A stretch of DNA of 64,000 nt from Deltaproteobacteria bacterium (lineage in GTDB: Bacteria; Desulfobacterota; DSM-4660; Desulfatiglandales; Desulfatiglandaceae): assembly GCA_019307815.1 (NCBI GenBank), contig JAFDIV010000001.1, positions 124,001 to 188,000 of the forward strand, in the 5' to 3' direction. Below the pieces are notes generated by a model that made no database searches, was not told the DNA's origin, and was given only the letters and a program-made list of their open reading frames with translations. The position numbers and the translations under genes are program-made. Positions within the stretch are counted from its first letter, which is position 1. Every line of letters begins with the position of its first letter. Shown one piece after another: positions 49,657 to 57,795 of this stretch.

Positions 49657-50436
49657 TTAATGGTCCCCGGGTTTTTCAATATGGGCCGACTGAGGGCCGC
49701 GACCCAAGACCGCCTCGGCCCTTCGTACCTCTTGGACAAACTCTCTCACCCTTTTGAAATCCTTTTTGAAACGAATGGGCTTTCCGTGTCTGTTCAATTG
49801 GTTGGTCCTGGTACAACTATCGGCACCAGCAGGTTTCACCTTGACAATCGCTTCAAATACATTTTCAGGTGAGAGGCCGCCTGCCAGGATAACTGGCAGG
49901 TGGGTCTGCTCCACCAACCGAGCCGCCACATCCCAATCCAGGGTCCTCCCGGTGATTCCTATATAGCCTCCTACCGGCTCATGGCCTAGCCAGGTGTCAG
50001 TGAGGAACATATCGCTTACCGCCTCAAAAGACCTTGCGATGGACAAGGAGGGCACGACAGGGGAGCGACCCGTTGGGGCTATTGGGATGGAGCGCATGAT
50101 GGTCAGCTCAGGGAAGCGGCGCTTTATCCTTTCTTGCCTTTCCACAAGCGGCTCTGGGTCAATGGGGATCCCCCTATGATCTGTGAGGGATTCGCAGAAG
50201 TGGATGATGTCCGGTTGGTAGTAATCAATGGCCTTATAGAGGGTATCCTCGTTGTCAAAGAGGAATATCAGGCTGTTCTTTTTGCCTGCCTCGTGTGTGA
50301 TACGGATCAAGGTCCTGATTTCCTGGTCTTGACAGTGCTGTGGAGAGAGGATCACGCTGCCCAGGTGATCCACTCCCAGCTCCAGGCATTTTTCCGCCTC
50401 CCATGGGGTCTGGATTTCGTAAATTTGGATGATCAT
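49657..50436 (-). CDS. TrpF-like TIM-barrel protein lacking the catalytic cysteine
   Basis: 259 residues from ATG 50436. The fold resembles phosphoribosylanthranilate isomerase: IIQIYEIQTPWEAEKCLELGVDHLGSVI, PDIIHFCESL, MFLTDTWLG (Asp kept), PVILAGGLSPENVFEAIVKVKPAGAD. The general base Cys of TrpF (VKVCGIT in the true TrpF at 34629) is Tyr here (IQIYEIQ), and SGVE is replaced by SCTRTN. So it is unlikely to be a second PRAI. It lies between the zinc-ribbon gene and the GH130-like gene on the minus strand, suggesting a sugar-phosphate role. Confidence 0.7.
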   Translation of the reverse strand: MIIQIYEIQTPWEAEKCLELGVDHLGSVILSPQHCQDQEIRTLIRITHEAGKKNSLIFLFDNEDTLYKAIDYYQPDIIHFCESLTDHRGIPIDPEPLVERQERIKRRFPELTIMRSIPIAPTGRSPVVPSLSIARSFEAVSDMFLTDTWLGHEPVGGYIGITGRTLDWDVAARLVEQTHLPVILAGGLSPENVFEAIVKVKPAGADSCTRTNQLNRHGKPIRFKKDFKRVREFVQEVRRAEAVLGRGPQSAHIEKPGDH

Positions 50437-50478
50437 AAAAAGATGAGCCCGTCGGGAAGTGTAATTTTTTTGGAGCAC

Positions 50479-51402
50479 CTAAGGCTTACAGAGGGCCACG
50501 AGGTCCTCAAGGTGGCCCTCTGCCAGGGCAATGCAGGTATCAGCCGCTCCGTAGTATAATTTCACTGTATTGTCTTCCTCCACAATGGCCCCGCAAGGAA
50601 ACACCACATTGGGCACGTCTCCTGTTCTTTCGTAGGGAAACTCTGGTCCAAAGATGAAGTTGGGGGCACAGCCGATCACCTTTTCGGGGTTCTCGAGATC
50701 CAGGAGCATGGCCCCAATCCGATAAATCCTACCTCCACCGGTCTCTCTTACTCCGTGATAGAGGGCAAGCCATCCCTCGGGTGTCTTGATGGGAGGGGTG
50801 CACATACCCACCTTGGAGGGGCCCCACCCTGGCTCAGGCGTCAGAATGAGGTGTGCTTTGCCCCAGTAAACTAGGTCAGGGGAATAGGTAATCCATATGG
50901 CGCCCCTCTCCCCTCCCAAGCCCTGTGGCCTGTTGAGTACAGCGTAATCGCCGTTGATCTTTTCAGGAAAAAGGACCGCATCCTTGTCATCAGGGGCGCT
51001 GATCATGGAGATCCGTTCAAATGCCTCAAAATCCTTTGTGTAGCCAATAGCCGGTCTAGGTCCATAAGGCCCGTAGGCGGTATATGTGATGAAATATGTA
51101 TCGTCCATCTGAGTGATGCGTGGATCTTCAACCCCATACCGCTCATAAATCTCCATTTCGGGATCTTGGGTGGGGATGATCCAGGGCTCCTCCTCCACTT
51201 CAAAGTGATACCCATTGTCTGAGCGGGCCAGGGTGAGGTGGCTGTGCCCCCTGAGGTCTTCGATCCGCAGCAAAAGCAGATATTGGCCCTGAAATTTACA
51301 GGCCGCTGCATTGAATACTGTATTGCAGGGATAGGGAATATCCTCCCGCGTTAGGATCGGATTGTGCTCAAATCGCATGAACGGGTGCAGTTTCGCTTTC
51401 AT
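50479..51402 (-). CDS. GH130-like glycosidase/phosphorylase
   Basis: 307 residues, five-bladed propeller type: FEHNPILTREDIPYPCNTVFNAAACKF, LLLLRIEDLRGHSHLTLARS, YGVEDPRITQMDDTYFITYTAYG (the DPR motif near the catalytic Asp), GGERGAIWITYSPDLVYWG, LALYHGVRETGGGRIYRIGAMLLD and VVFPCGAIVEEDNTVKLYYGAAD. The family contains beta-mannoside phosphorylases and related enzymes. With a glycosyltransferase 10 nt upstream it may process a mannosylated product. It is intracellular (no signal peptide). Confidence 0.85.
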   Translation of the reverse strand: MKAKLHPFMRFEHNPILTREDIPYPCNTVFNAAACKFQGQYLLLLRIEDLRGHSHLTLARSDNGYHFEVEEEPWIIPTQDPEMEIYERYGVEDPRITQMDDTYFITYTAYGPYGPRPAIGYTKDFEAFERISMISAPDDKDAVLFPEKINGDYAVLNRPQGLGGERGAIWITYSPDLVYWGKAHLILTPEPGWGPSKVGMCTPPIKTPEGWLALYHGVRETGGGRIYRIGAMLLDLENPEKVIGCAPNFIFGPEFPYERTGDVPNVVFPCGAIVEEDNTVKLYYGAADTCIALAEGHLEDLVALCKP

Positions 51403-51412
51403 GGGTCTTGCT

Positions 51413-52552
51413 TTACTCCGTGGTAATTATCCTTACCTGGACCTTTGGGACATATGTGATCTCCCGATAAAGGTCAAGGTGTTTGTCTGCTATTATCGAC
51501 CAGGAAATGTAAGTCTTTACAAAATGCCTGCCGTTATTAGAGAGATCTTGAGCAAGCTTGTCGTCTGAAAGAATCCGAACAATGCTATCGATGAACTCAT
51601 CTCTTTCATTGCACACAAGTCCTGCTTTGGCCCAGTCCAGGGTCTCGACCAGTGCACGACTGCTGCTTGCCACAAGGGGCCTTCCAAAGGCCAGACAATG
51701 GGCCAATATTCCGCTTTGGGACACGATCTTGTAAGGAAGAACCACTACGTCAGCCGCACAGAGGATCTGGTCGAAGACCGGCTGGGGCAATTGCCCCCTA
51801 ATGATAATGATATTGTCACGGGCAGGAGAATTGGCGATTCTGTCGAGTAATTGATTTCTGTAGTCGATATACTCCTGTCCTCGTGTCTTGCCGGCCATCA
51901 CGAGTACGGCATTTGGATATTTGGCAAGGATATCGGGAAAAATATCCACGATCAACTCGAAATTTTTGGAGGGCCGGATGTAACCAATAATAAGCACTAC
52001 CTTCTTGTCCTCTGGCAGCCCCAGCTTTGCCTTGGCATCAGGAATGATTTCCACCTCCCTTGCTCCGTGGGGGATAACCCTGAGCTTGCTGTGGAGGAGT
52101 TCGGGGAGGAACCCTTTTAATGTCTCCATCTGATAAGGCTCATGGACAATAACTCGATCCGAATTGGAAATGATGGCCTCCAGGATGGTCCTATGCTGCA
52201 TGTCCATATGAGGGTAAACGGTGTGAAGGGTGCTTACTACAGGGATGCCCAGCATCTTGAATTGCAGAATAAGGGGCACTACAGACACACCGAGATGCTT
52301 GCCGTATAGCCCAAACTCGTGCTGTATATGGACCACATCAGGTGTAAAACGAATCATGGTGGAAAAGGCCTTTTCAGCCAAGTCGCCGTCTTCGTAGTCA
52401 AATGCTGGAAAGACCTGTGGGCCGGATCCACCGATATGAGAAACCACATAAATGTCTGTTTGTTTAGTTTTCAAGGCGTCAGTAAGATACTGGGTATAGG
52501 TGGCAATCCCGCATTCAATGGGCGGATAAGTTGAGACAAAGCCTATGCGCAT
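51413..52552 (-). CDS. GT4-type glycosyltransferase
   Basis: 379 residues from ATG 52552 (MRIGFVSTYPPIECGIATYT), with AAAGGAGGCC upstream. GT-B fold pattern: VVHIQHEFGLYGKHLG, VIVHEPYQMETLKGF, HGAREVEIIPDAKAKLGLPEDKKVVLIIGYIRPSKNFE, ILCAADVVVLPYKIVSQSGILAHCLAFGRPLVASSS (the E-x7-E-like acceptor loop is QSGILAHCLA). It probably adds a sugar to a small molecule or lipid. Its place between the GH130-like gene and the inositol genes suggests glycosylation of an inositol compound. Confidence 0.85.
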   Translation of the reverse strand: MRIGFVSTYPPIECGIATYTQYLTDALKTKQTDIYVVSHIGGSGPQVFPAFDYEDGDLAEKAFSTMIRFTPDVVHIQHEFGLYGKHLGVSVVPLILQFKMLGIPVVSTLHTVYPHMDMQHRTILEAIISNSDRVIVHEPYQMETLKGFLPELLHSKLRVIPHGAREVEIIPDAKAKLGLPEDKKVVLIIGYIRPSKNFELIVDIFPDILAKYPNAVLVMAGKTRGQEYIDYRNQLLDRIANSPARDNIIIIRGQLPQPVFDQILCAADVVVLPYKIVSQSGILAHCLAFGRPLVASSSRALVETLDWAKAGLVCNERDEFIDSIVRILSDDKLAQDLSNNGRHFVKTYISWSIIADKHLDLYREITYVPKVQVRIITTE

Positions 52553-52581
52553 GGTATGGCCTCCTTTCATAGAAAGCCGGG

Positions 52582-53175
52582 TCAGGAATGTTCCTTCACA
52601 ACCCTGGCCACAAGGCTTTGAAGTGTTTTATCTTCATATTTGAAGCCTTTCACCAGGTGCCTTAAACCAGGGGAAAGCCGCAGATACCCCCAAATGCACC
52701 TTCTTTCCACTTCTTGGAGATCGTGTCGCTTGAAATAATAGGGGAGATTGACCTCAAAAAATGAAATGGCATCTGCATCCCGCAACAGATCCGAATCTTC
52801 ATCGCCTCCGGTTTCGTGGCGAGTCACAATCCGTGACACGATTTGGATAGAACGGGTGTCCCATCCACATTCTTCCATTAACTTGGCAAGAATTCGGGCA
52901 CTGTTTGCTGCATGTGCGGATTTAAAGGCATTATAATCGGAGAAATCCTCCTTTCGAACCTTTTTTTCAGGGACGGCCCGTTCAATGTCATGGCCCAATG
53001 CCCCTATTTCAAGCAGCGGCCCTGGATTTGGCCTAAGTGTCCTGACCCATTTGAGGGTATTGTGGGCATGCTCAGCGTCTTCGGGCACTTGGGAGCGCTT
53101 GACCGTTTCCAAGATTCGCTCCTTTACACACTCAAGAAGTTGGCTAATGGCCCTTGCTTCTTTGCCATGCCCCAT
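52582..53175 (-). CDS. HD-domain protein of unknown specificity
   Basis: 197 residues. HD-type metal ligands: EHAHNTLKWVRTL (His), IGALGHDIERAV (HD), HAANSARILAKLM (His), LLRDADAISFFEV (Asp). This gives a complete H...HD...D set, so a phosphohydrolase is likely. It overlaps the end of the DIPP synthase gene by 32 nt and lies 29 nt before the glycosyltransferase, so it is operonic. It could dephosphorylate an inositol phosphate intermediate, which is speculation. Confidence 0.75.
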   Translation of the reverse strand: MGHGKEARAISQLLECVKERILETVKRSQVPEDAEHAHNTLKWVRTLRPNPGPLLEIGALGHDIERAVPEKKVRKEDFSDYNAFKSAHAANSARILAKLMEECGWDTRSIQIVSRIVTRHETGGDEDSDLLRDADAISFFEVNLPYYFKRHDLQEVERRCIWGYLRLSPGLRHLVKGFKYEDKTLQSLVARVVKEHS

Positions 53176-54484
53176 AAAGCACCCAAATCCTGCGTATATT
53201 TTCTAAGTTCATAATAAGGGCAATTATAACAAGGGTAGCAAACACCTTATCCAATAATGCCCCCAGAAACACAATCAGTATTCTTACATCCCTTCCCAGG
53301 CGAAAGGCTACAGGCCTGCCCTCTTGTTTCTTTCTAAGATACACATCATATCTGCGGGCCGTATAACTGTTGATGAGGCTCCCAGTGAGGGCGAAATAGC
53401 CTGCTGCAACGGAGCCCAAGCCCGGGTCTGTCCGTATAAGATGAAGTGTCAGGCCAAAGAGGATACAGGCGTCTGCATAGCGATCTAAGACTGCGTCAAA
53501 CCAGCCGCCAAATTCTGTCATCTGGAATTTAAGGCGAGCCACCTCGCCGTCGCAGCCGTCAATCACAGAGGAGAATTGGGCCAAAAGGGCTCCAAAAATC
53601 AGGGCTACATGTCCTTTTAAGGCAAAGCAGAGGCCTGCTACAATGGCTGCCATGAATGAAATAAATGATATCTGGTTTGGAGAAAGATCCTTGGTGACCA
53701 GGTATCTTGTGAGCCGTAATGAGATGGGGCGATTGAGATACCTGGATACTGGCCCATCCGTATCCTTTTTTAGTAGACGAAGCAGCCCCTGTTGGGCCTT
53801 CTGGAGTGAGTTTTCATCGTCCACGTCGAACCATGGAGCCCCTCCCATATCAAAGGCCCTCACCCGACCTTGGGTGGCCAACACCTTTATACCTCTGGAT
53901 AGGGTGGTATCTCCCTCTTCTGCTGCCTTTTCAAGGGCGTCAAATAGGGCAGGAGTGCAAAGAAACAGACCAGTATCAATACCGTTGTATTGTTGGAGCT
54001 GCTTGCTTATGTCCAGAACCTTGCCCTTTTGGGTGAATACCTTGGTGGCTTCGGCAACCTCCTCTGAGGAGAGGTGCTCAAACTCATGGTCTACACAAAC
54101 AAGCACCTCATCTCCACCTATGGGCGTATCTTTCAATGCCCTAAGGGTGTCTTCTGTGAACAAGTGATCACACATGGTCAAAAGAAAGGGTTCATGGAGA
54201 TAAGGCCTTGCCTTCAGGGCGGAGAGCCCATTTTCCTTGTCCCATTGTTCGTTCAGGACATGTATGATGGATATATCTTCCCTTTCTTGAAGCTCATCAA
54301 GAAAGCCCCTCACAGCCTTGCCCTGGTAACCGGTGACCACAAGGAAGTCGGTGATCCCACAGGCCTTGGCGGTCAGGATCACCCTTTCGATCAAACTCTT
54401 CCCCAAAACCGAAACAAGGGGCTTTGGAAGCCCCTTGTTGGATAATCTGCTGCCCTTTCCAGCCGCTAGGATCAGGCACTTCAT
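53144..54484 (-). CDS. Bifunctional CTP:inositol-1-phosphate cytidylyltransferase / DIPP synthase-like
   Basis: 446 residues. N-terminal nucleotidyltransferase (LILAAGKGSRLSNKGLPKPLVSVLGKSLI, TMCDHLFTEDTL). C-terminal CDP-alcohol phosphotransferase in the membrane with DGCDGEVARLKFQMTEFGGWFDAVLDRYAD, an intact DGxxAR(x)8Gx3Dx3D signature, and about five hydrophobic helices (ISFISFMAAIVAGLCFALKG and others). This is the architecture of the enzyme making di-myo-inositol-phosphate phosphate in hyperthermophiles. In other bacteria the acceptor may be a lipid. It follows inositol-phosphate synthase by 6 nt, which fits. Confidence 0.88.
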   Translation of the reverse strand: MKCLILAAGKGSRLSNKGLPKPLVSVLGKSLIERVILTAKACGITDFLVVTGYQGKAVRGFLDELQEREDISIIHVLNEQWDKENGLSALKARPYLHEPFLLTMCDHLFTEDTLRALKDTPIGGDEVLVCVDHEFEHLSSEEVAEATKVFTQKGKVLDISKQLQQYNGIDTGLFLCTPALFDALEKAAEEGDTTLSRGIKVLATQGRVRAFDMGGAPWFDVDDENSLQKAQQGLLRLLKKDTDGPVSRYLNRPISLRLTRYLVTKDLSPNQISFISFMAAIVAGLCFALKGHVALIFGALLAQFSSVIDGCDGEVARLKFQMTEFGGWFDAVLDRYADACILFGLTLHLIRTDPGLGSVAAGYFALTGSLINSYTARRYDVYLRKKQEGRPVAFRLGRDVRILIVFLGALLDKVFATLVIIALIMNLENIRRIWVLYGAWQRSKGH

Positions 54485-54490
54485 GGGGGA

Positions 54491-55597
54491 TCACACCTCT
54501 CGATCACCTCGAATGAATTCTTCGGTCATCCGGTGGGCTTCGTCGTCAGTAAACTGTTTAGGAGGATGTTTCATAAAATAGGCCGATGGGGAATAGAGGA
54601 TTCCCCCTTTGCCTCTGTTAAGGGCCAGCTTACAGCATCGAATGGCATCAATGACCACGCCACCCGAATTGGGGGAGTCTTCCACTGAGAGCCGAAGCTC
54701 CAAATTCATGGGAATATCCCCAAACAACTTTCCTTCCATGCGGATGAAGCAGATCTTGTTGTCCTTTTGCCAGGCTACCCAGTCGCTCGGGCCGATGTGG
54801 ATATTTTCATCCACGAGCCTCAGCTCTCCCAGCTGTGACTGAACTGATTCGGTCTTGGATTTCTTTTTTGAGGCCAGGCGGCTTCGGTCCAACATGTTAA
54901 GAAAATCGGTGTTGCCACCTGTGTTTAGTTGGTAGGTTCTTTCCAGCTTTACCCCACGATTTTTGAATAGGTTGGTAAGGACCCTATGGACAATGGTGGC
55001 GCCCAGCTGAGATTTTATATCATCACCTATAATGGGCACATTTTTTTCCTCGAATTTTCTTCCCCACTCAGGGTCACTAGCAATGAAGACGGGCATGCAG
55101 TTAATAAAGCCCACTCCAGCAGCAAGTGCACATTCTGCGTAAAATCTGGCTGCCTTTTCTGAGCCCACTGGGAGGTAGTTAAGGAGAATCTCGGCCTTGG
55201 ATTCCTTTAAGGTTTTTACAATGTCTTCTTGATCGGGTTCTTCCTGATCAGCCGGTAAAAAGGTATATTTTTCGTCGTAATTTTTCATGTGATCAGCCAC
55301 GCCATCAATGATACGTCCCATGCTTACTGTGACGCCTGTTTTGGGGATATTGGGATAGATGGGCTTGGTACAATTGGGCAATTGAAAAATCGCCTCGGCC
55401 ACGTCTCGGCCCACCTTCCGCTTGTCAATGTCAAAGGCAGCTACCACCTCAATATCTCCAGGTGTATACCCCCCAATGTTCCAGTGCATAAAACCGATGG
55501 CATCATCTTCTGTCTTGTGCCTGTAATATTCAATCCCCTGGATCAAGGCGCTTGCACAGTTTCCAAGACCCACGATGGCGATCTTGATCCTATCCAT
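54491..55597 (-). CDS. ino1: Myo-inositol-1-phosphate (inositol-3-phosphate) synthase
   Basis: 368 residues, prokaryotic length. NAD-binding IKIAIVGLGNCASALIQGIEYY; GDIEVVAAFDIDKRKVGRDVAEAIF; LLNYLPVGSEKAARFYAECAL; FINCMPVFIASDPEW; IIGDDIKSQLGATIVHRVL; YQLNTGGNTDFLNMLD. It cyclises glucose 6-phosphate to inositol phosphate. First gene of the minus-strand inositol operon (ino1, DIPPS, HD, GT4, GH130, TrpF-like, zinc ribbon). ATG follows GAAAGGAGGGATTAGTTC. Confidence 0.93.
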   Translation of the reverse strand: MDRIKIAIVGLGNCASALIQGIEYYRHKTEDDAIGFMHWNIGGYTPGDIEVVAAFDIDKRKVGRDVAEAIFQLPNCTKPIYPNIPKTGVTVSMGRIIDGVADHMKNYDEKYTFLPADQEEPDQEDIVKTLKESKAEILLNYLPVGSEKAARFYAECALAAGVGFINCMPVFIASDPEWGRKFEEKNVPIIGDDIKSQLGATIVHRVLTNLFKNRGVKLERTYQLNTGGNTDFLNMLDRSRLASKKKSKTESVQSQLGELRLVDENIHIGPSDWVAWQKDNKICFIRMEGKLFGDIPMNLELRLSVEDSPNSGGVVIDAIRCCKLALNRGKGGILYSPSAYFMKHPPKQFTDDEAHRMTEEFIRGDREV

Positions 55598-55870
55598 GAA
55601 CTAATCCCTCCTTTCACCTACGATGTGCCGGAATGTTCATATGGGTGCTCAGGGGAATCCCGTATTGTTTGGTCAGGAAATAACAAGAGTCCCGTTGGGC
55701 GTCCAAAATCATAAATTCTATTAAAAAGCACAGAAACAAAAGAATTTCAAATGTTTTATTTGCAGTGATCAGGAAGAGTGCGGCAGTTGGGATGATTACC
55801 CGTGAAAATACGCTGCGGGCCGGGTTTGCGCGGTATCACACTTGAAAGTGGAAGCTGGCTCGGTGTGGAT
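55598..55870. other. Upstream region of the inositol operon
   Basis: 273 nt between the ino1 start and the relic at 55871. It should carry the ino1 promoter on the minus strand, but no good -35/-10 pair was identified. No further gene is seen. Confidence 0.3.
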
Positions 55871-56035
55871 TTACCTCTTCCCTTGGTGCGCATACCAGCG
55901 CTGGTCCAGGCCCAATTCTTCCTGAATCAGAACTGCATCCACACCATGTTGAAGAAGGCTCTCTGCCGTTAAATCAGGATGCATTTCCAGCCCGGGCCAT
56001 CCTCCCCATAAAAAAACAACAAAAACATAATCACT
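55871..56035 (-). pseudogene. Remnant resembling the N-terminus of a ThuA-like protein
   Basis: One minus frame reads SDYVFVVFLWGGWPGLEMHP, then DLTAESLLQHGVDAVLIQEE and LGLDQRWYAHQGKR to a TAA. FLWGGWPG recalls the first strand and loop of ThuA/trehalose-utilisation proteins (V-x-x-W-G-G-W-x-G-H-x-P). The only ATG (55984) lies after that motif, and an in-frame TAG precedes the segment, so nothing intact can be made. It sits 81 nt behind the YcaO gene on the same strand. Low-confidence identification from one motif. Confidence 0.35.
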
Positions 56036-56064
56036 CTATGTTTGTTGTCAAGAAAATGGGGATA

Positions 56065-57795
56065 TTATTCGGCTTGCAACTGTTTCAAATTTTCTCTGGC
56101 AAAATCAATGGTTGGGTCCAGCTCCAGGGCAAGCTTATAGTATTGAATGGCCTGTTCCCTATCGCCCAACTCCCGATAGTTTGAGGCGATGTTGGCGTAA
56201 TCAATTGCAGAGGTGGGATCAATGCTTAGAACCTTTTCAAAACATTGGATGGCCTTTTCGTGTTCTTTAAGTTTGAAATAGCAGTAACCCATGAGATTGT
56301 ACACATCTGTTCTCTCGGAGTCAGCTCGCTCAGCCCTTTTAAGGAGGTCTAAGGCCTCCCGAAACTTTCCCAGCTCTTTCAGGCTTACAGCCATATATGA
56401 GCATATGGTGGGGATATCCTCTTGATGTGGATCGAGCCCTAAGGCCCTTTCAAAATAGGAGATGGCCTTTGGGTGCTCACCCAGGGCAAGGTGACACAGC
56501 CCAAGGTAAAAATGGATATAGTATTTGTCTCCCACGAGACTGTTCATCCATTCAAGGAAGGAGATGGCCCACTTTTTATCAGGGGACTGGGAAACCAGCT
56601 TTGCTGAAAACATTCCTACGCTGGTCCCGGCAGCCCTTTCCCGAAAATGGGCCCCAGGGATGATAGTATAGAAAGCAGGAATCTGGAGCTGGGGATGTGT
56701 AACATCAATTTCAAAGACTTCCATTTGGATTTTTTCAAGAGCTCCCAGGCAATTTTCTATTTCAATTCGAATATTGTCGTCGGACAGATCAGGCAGGTCA
56801 TTTATGGATACCTTGTGTTCTGGATGGGTAATAAATTGGGCCTCATCAAGCTCTTTGAATTTTGGGAGGCCGCTTGCCACATATTTGGACAGGGTATCAA
56901 AATCTCCGGCCAACTGGGCCACCTCTGTTAGGGCCCTTATCAGTGCCTTTTCAGGACTGGGCGTGGTTCCTGCGGTCCAGACGATCTCGCTTCTTACAGG
57001 GAAAGTACTCGGGTCATAGGCCAGAACCCCCACGGTGGGAATGCCTGTATCAAGCGTAAAGTCATTGGCGAAAAGTCTTACCCCTGCCCGGTGGTATTTT
57101 TTGATGAGTTCACAGGCAAGTGGCTCTTTGACAGATTCAAGGGCCAAGCCAGGCACTTTCAGTTTATTACGGCTCACCAGGGAGGACACGTGTCTTTCCA
57201 CCACCTCGCAAATGCCCTGAATAATGGCCTCCTCCGTGCAATTGCCTGAAGATGGACCGTTAAACTCGTTTATGGCAAAAAACCAATTGAAGGGGATTAG
57301 GACTGCTTGTTGCCGTGTGAGATTATATGCCCACGTCCACTTCAATGGAATCTTGGAAAAAATGATTTCAGCCACGGCAAGGTCCTGAGAATCATCGTGT
57401 ACGGACTGGGCGATCTTTTCAAAAGGAAGAGCCTTTTCCTTGACATTTTCATATGTGTCCACAAAGAATTTGCTCTCATCCTTACAAAAACTGAAAAAGC
57501 TAAAACGTTCGGCCAGTTCCATGACCGCGCTGGCCTCGGCCTGGTGGGGGGTTCCTCCTTTTCCCATCTGTTTTTTTGTGCCGATTATATCTTGTGCGTC
57601 CTGGCCGCAGAGACTGAAATATACGGGAATGTCCAGCCGACCCTGATCAATGCGAATTGTTTCCTTTAGGATATCTAGGTCTATAGTCTTGAGTCGGTGC
57701 CTAAAGCGTTTAACGGTTTCTTGGGGTGGAAGGACCTTGTCTTGATCCAGGGTGTAATTTTTATATGCGTCACGCAATATGATCTTGTAACCCAT
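56065..57795 (-). CDS. YcaO-domain protein fused to TPR repeats
   Basis: 576 residues. Residues 30-390 are a YcaO ATP-dependent cyclodehydratase/thioamidation-type domain. ATP-site elements are GGTPHQAEASAVMELAERFS, NGPSSGNCTEEAIIQGICEVVERH and RSEIVWTAGTTPSPEKALIRALTEVAQLAGDF. Residues 420-576 contain four to five TPRs (YIHFYLGLCHLALGEHPKAISYFERALGLDPH, DVYNLMGYCYFKLKEHEKAIQCFEKVLSIDP, AIDYANIASNYRELGDREQAIQYYKLALELDP). The architecture resembles E. coli YcaO, but the sequence belongs to another branch. There is no precursor peptide, TfuA or dehydrogenase nearby, so it may modify a protein rather than make a RiPP. Confidence 0.85.
   Translation of the reverse strand: MGYKIILRDAYKNYTLDQDKVLPPQETVKRFRHRLKTIDLDILKETIRIDQGRLDIPVYFSLCGQDAQDIIGTKKQMGKGGTPHQAEASAVMELAERFSFFSFCKDESKFFVDTYENVKEKALPFEKIAQSVHDDSQDLAVAEIIFSKIPLKWTWAYNLTRQQAVLIPFNWFFAINEFNGPSSGNCTEEAIIQGICEVVERHVSSLVSRNKLKVPGLALESVKEPLACELIKKYHRAGVRLFANDFTLDTGIPTVGVLAYDPSTFPVRSEIVWTAGTTPSPEKALIRALTEVAQLAGDFDTLSKYVASGLPKFKELDEAQFITHPEHKVSINDLPDLSDDNIRIEIENCLGALEKIQMEVFEIDVTHPQLQIPAFYTIIPGAHFRERAAGTSVGMFSAKLVSQSPDKKWAISFLEWMNSLVGDKYYIHFYLGLCHLALGEHPKAISYFERALGLDPHQEDIPTICSYMAVSLKELGKFREALDLLKRAERADSERTDVYNLMGYCYFKLKEHEKAIQCFEKVLSIDPTSAIDYANIASNYRELGDREQAIQYYKLALELDPTIDFARENLKQLQAE

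Noticed and set aside
55871-55984. RiPP precursor peptide for the YcaO gene
   Set aside because: The 37-codon ORF next to the YcaO gene has no Cys and few Ser/Thr, lacks a leader/core layout, and its frame continues upstream into a ThuA-like motif, which suggests a gene relic.
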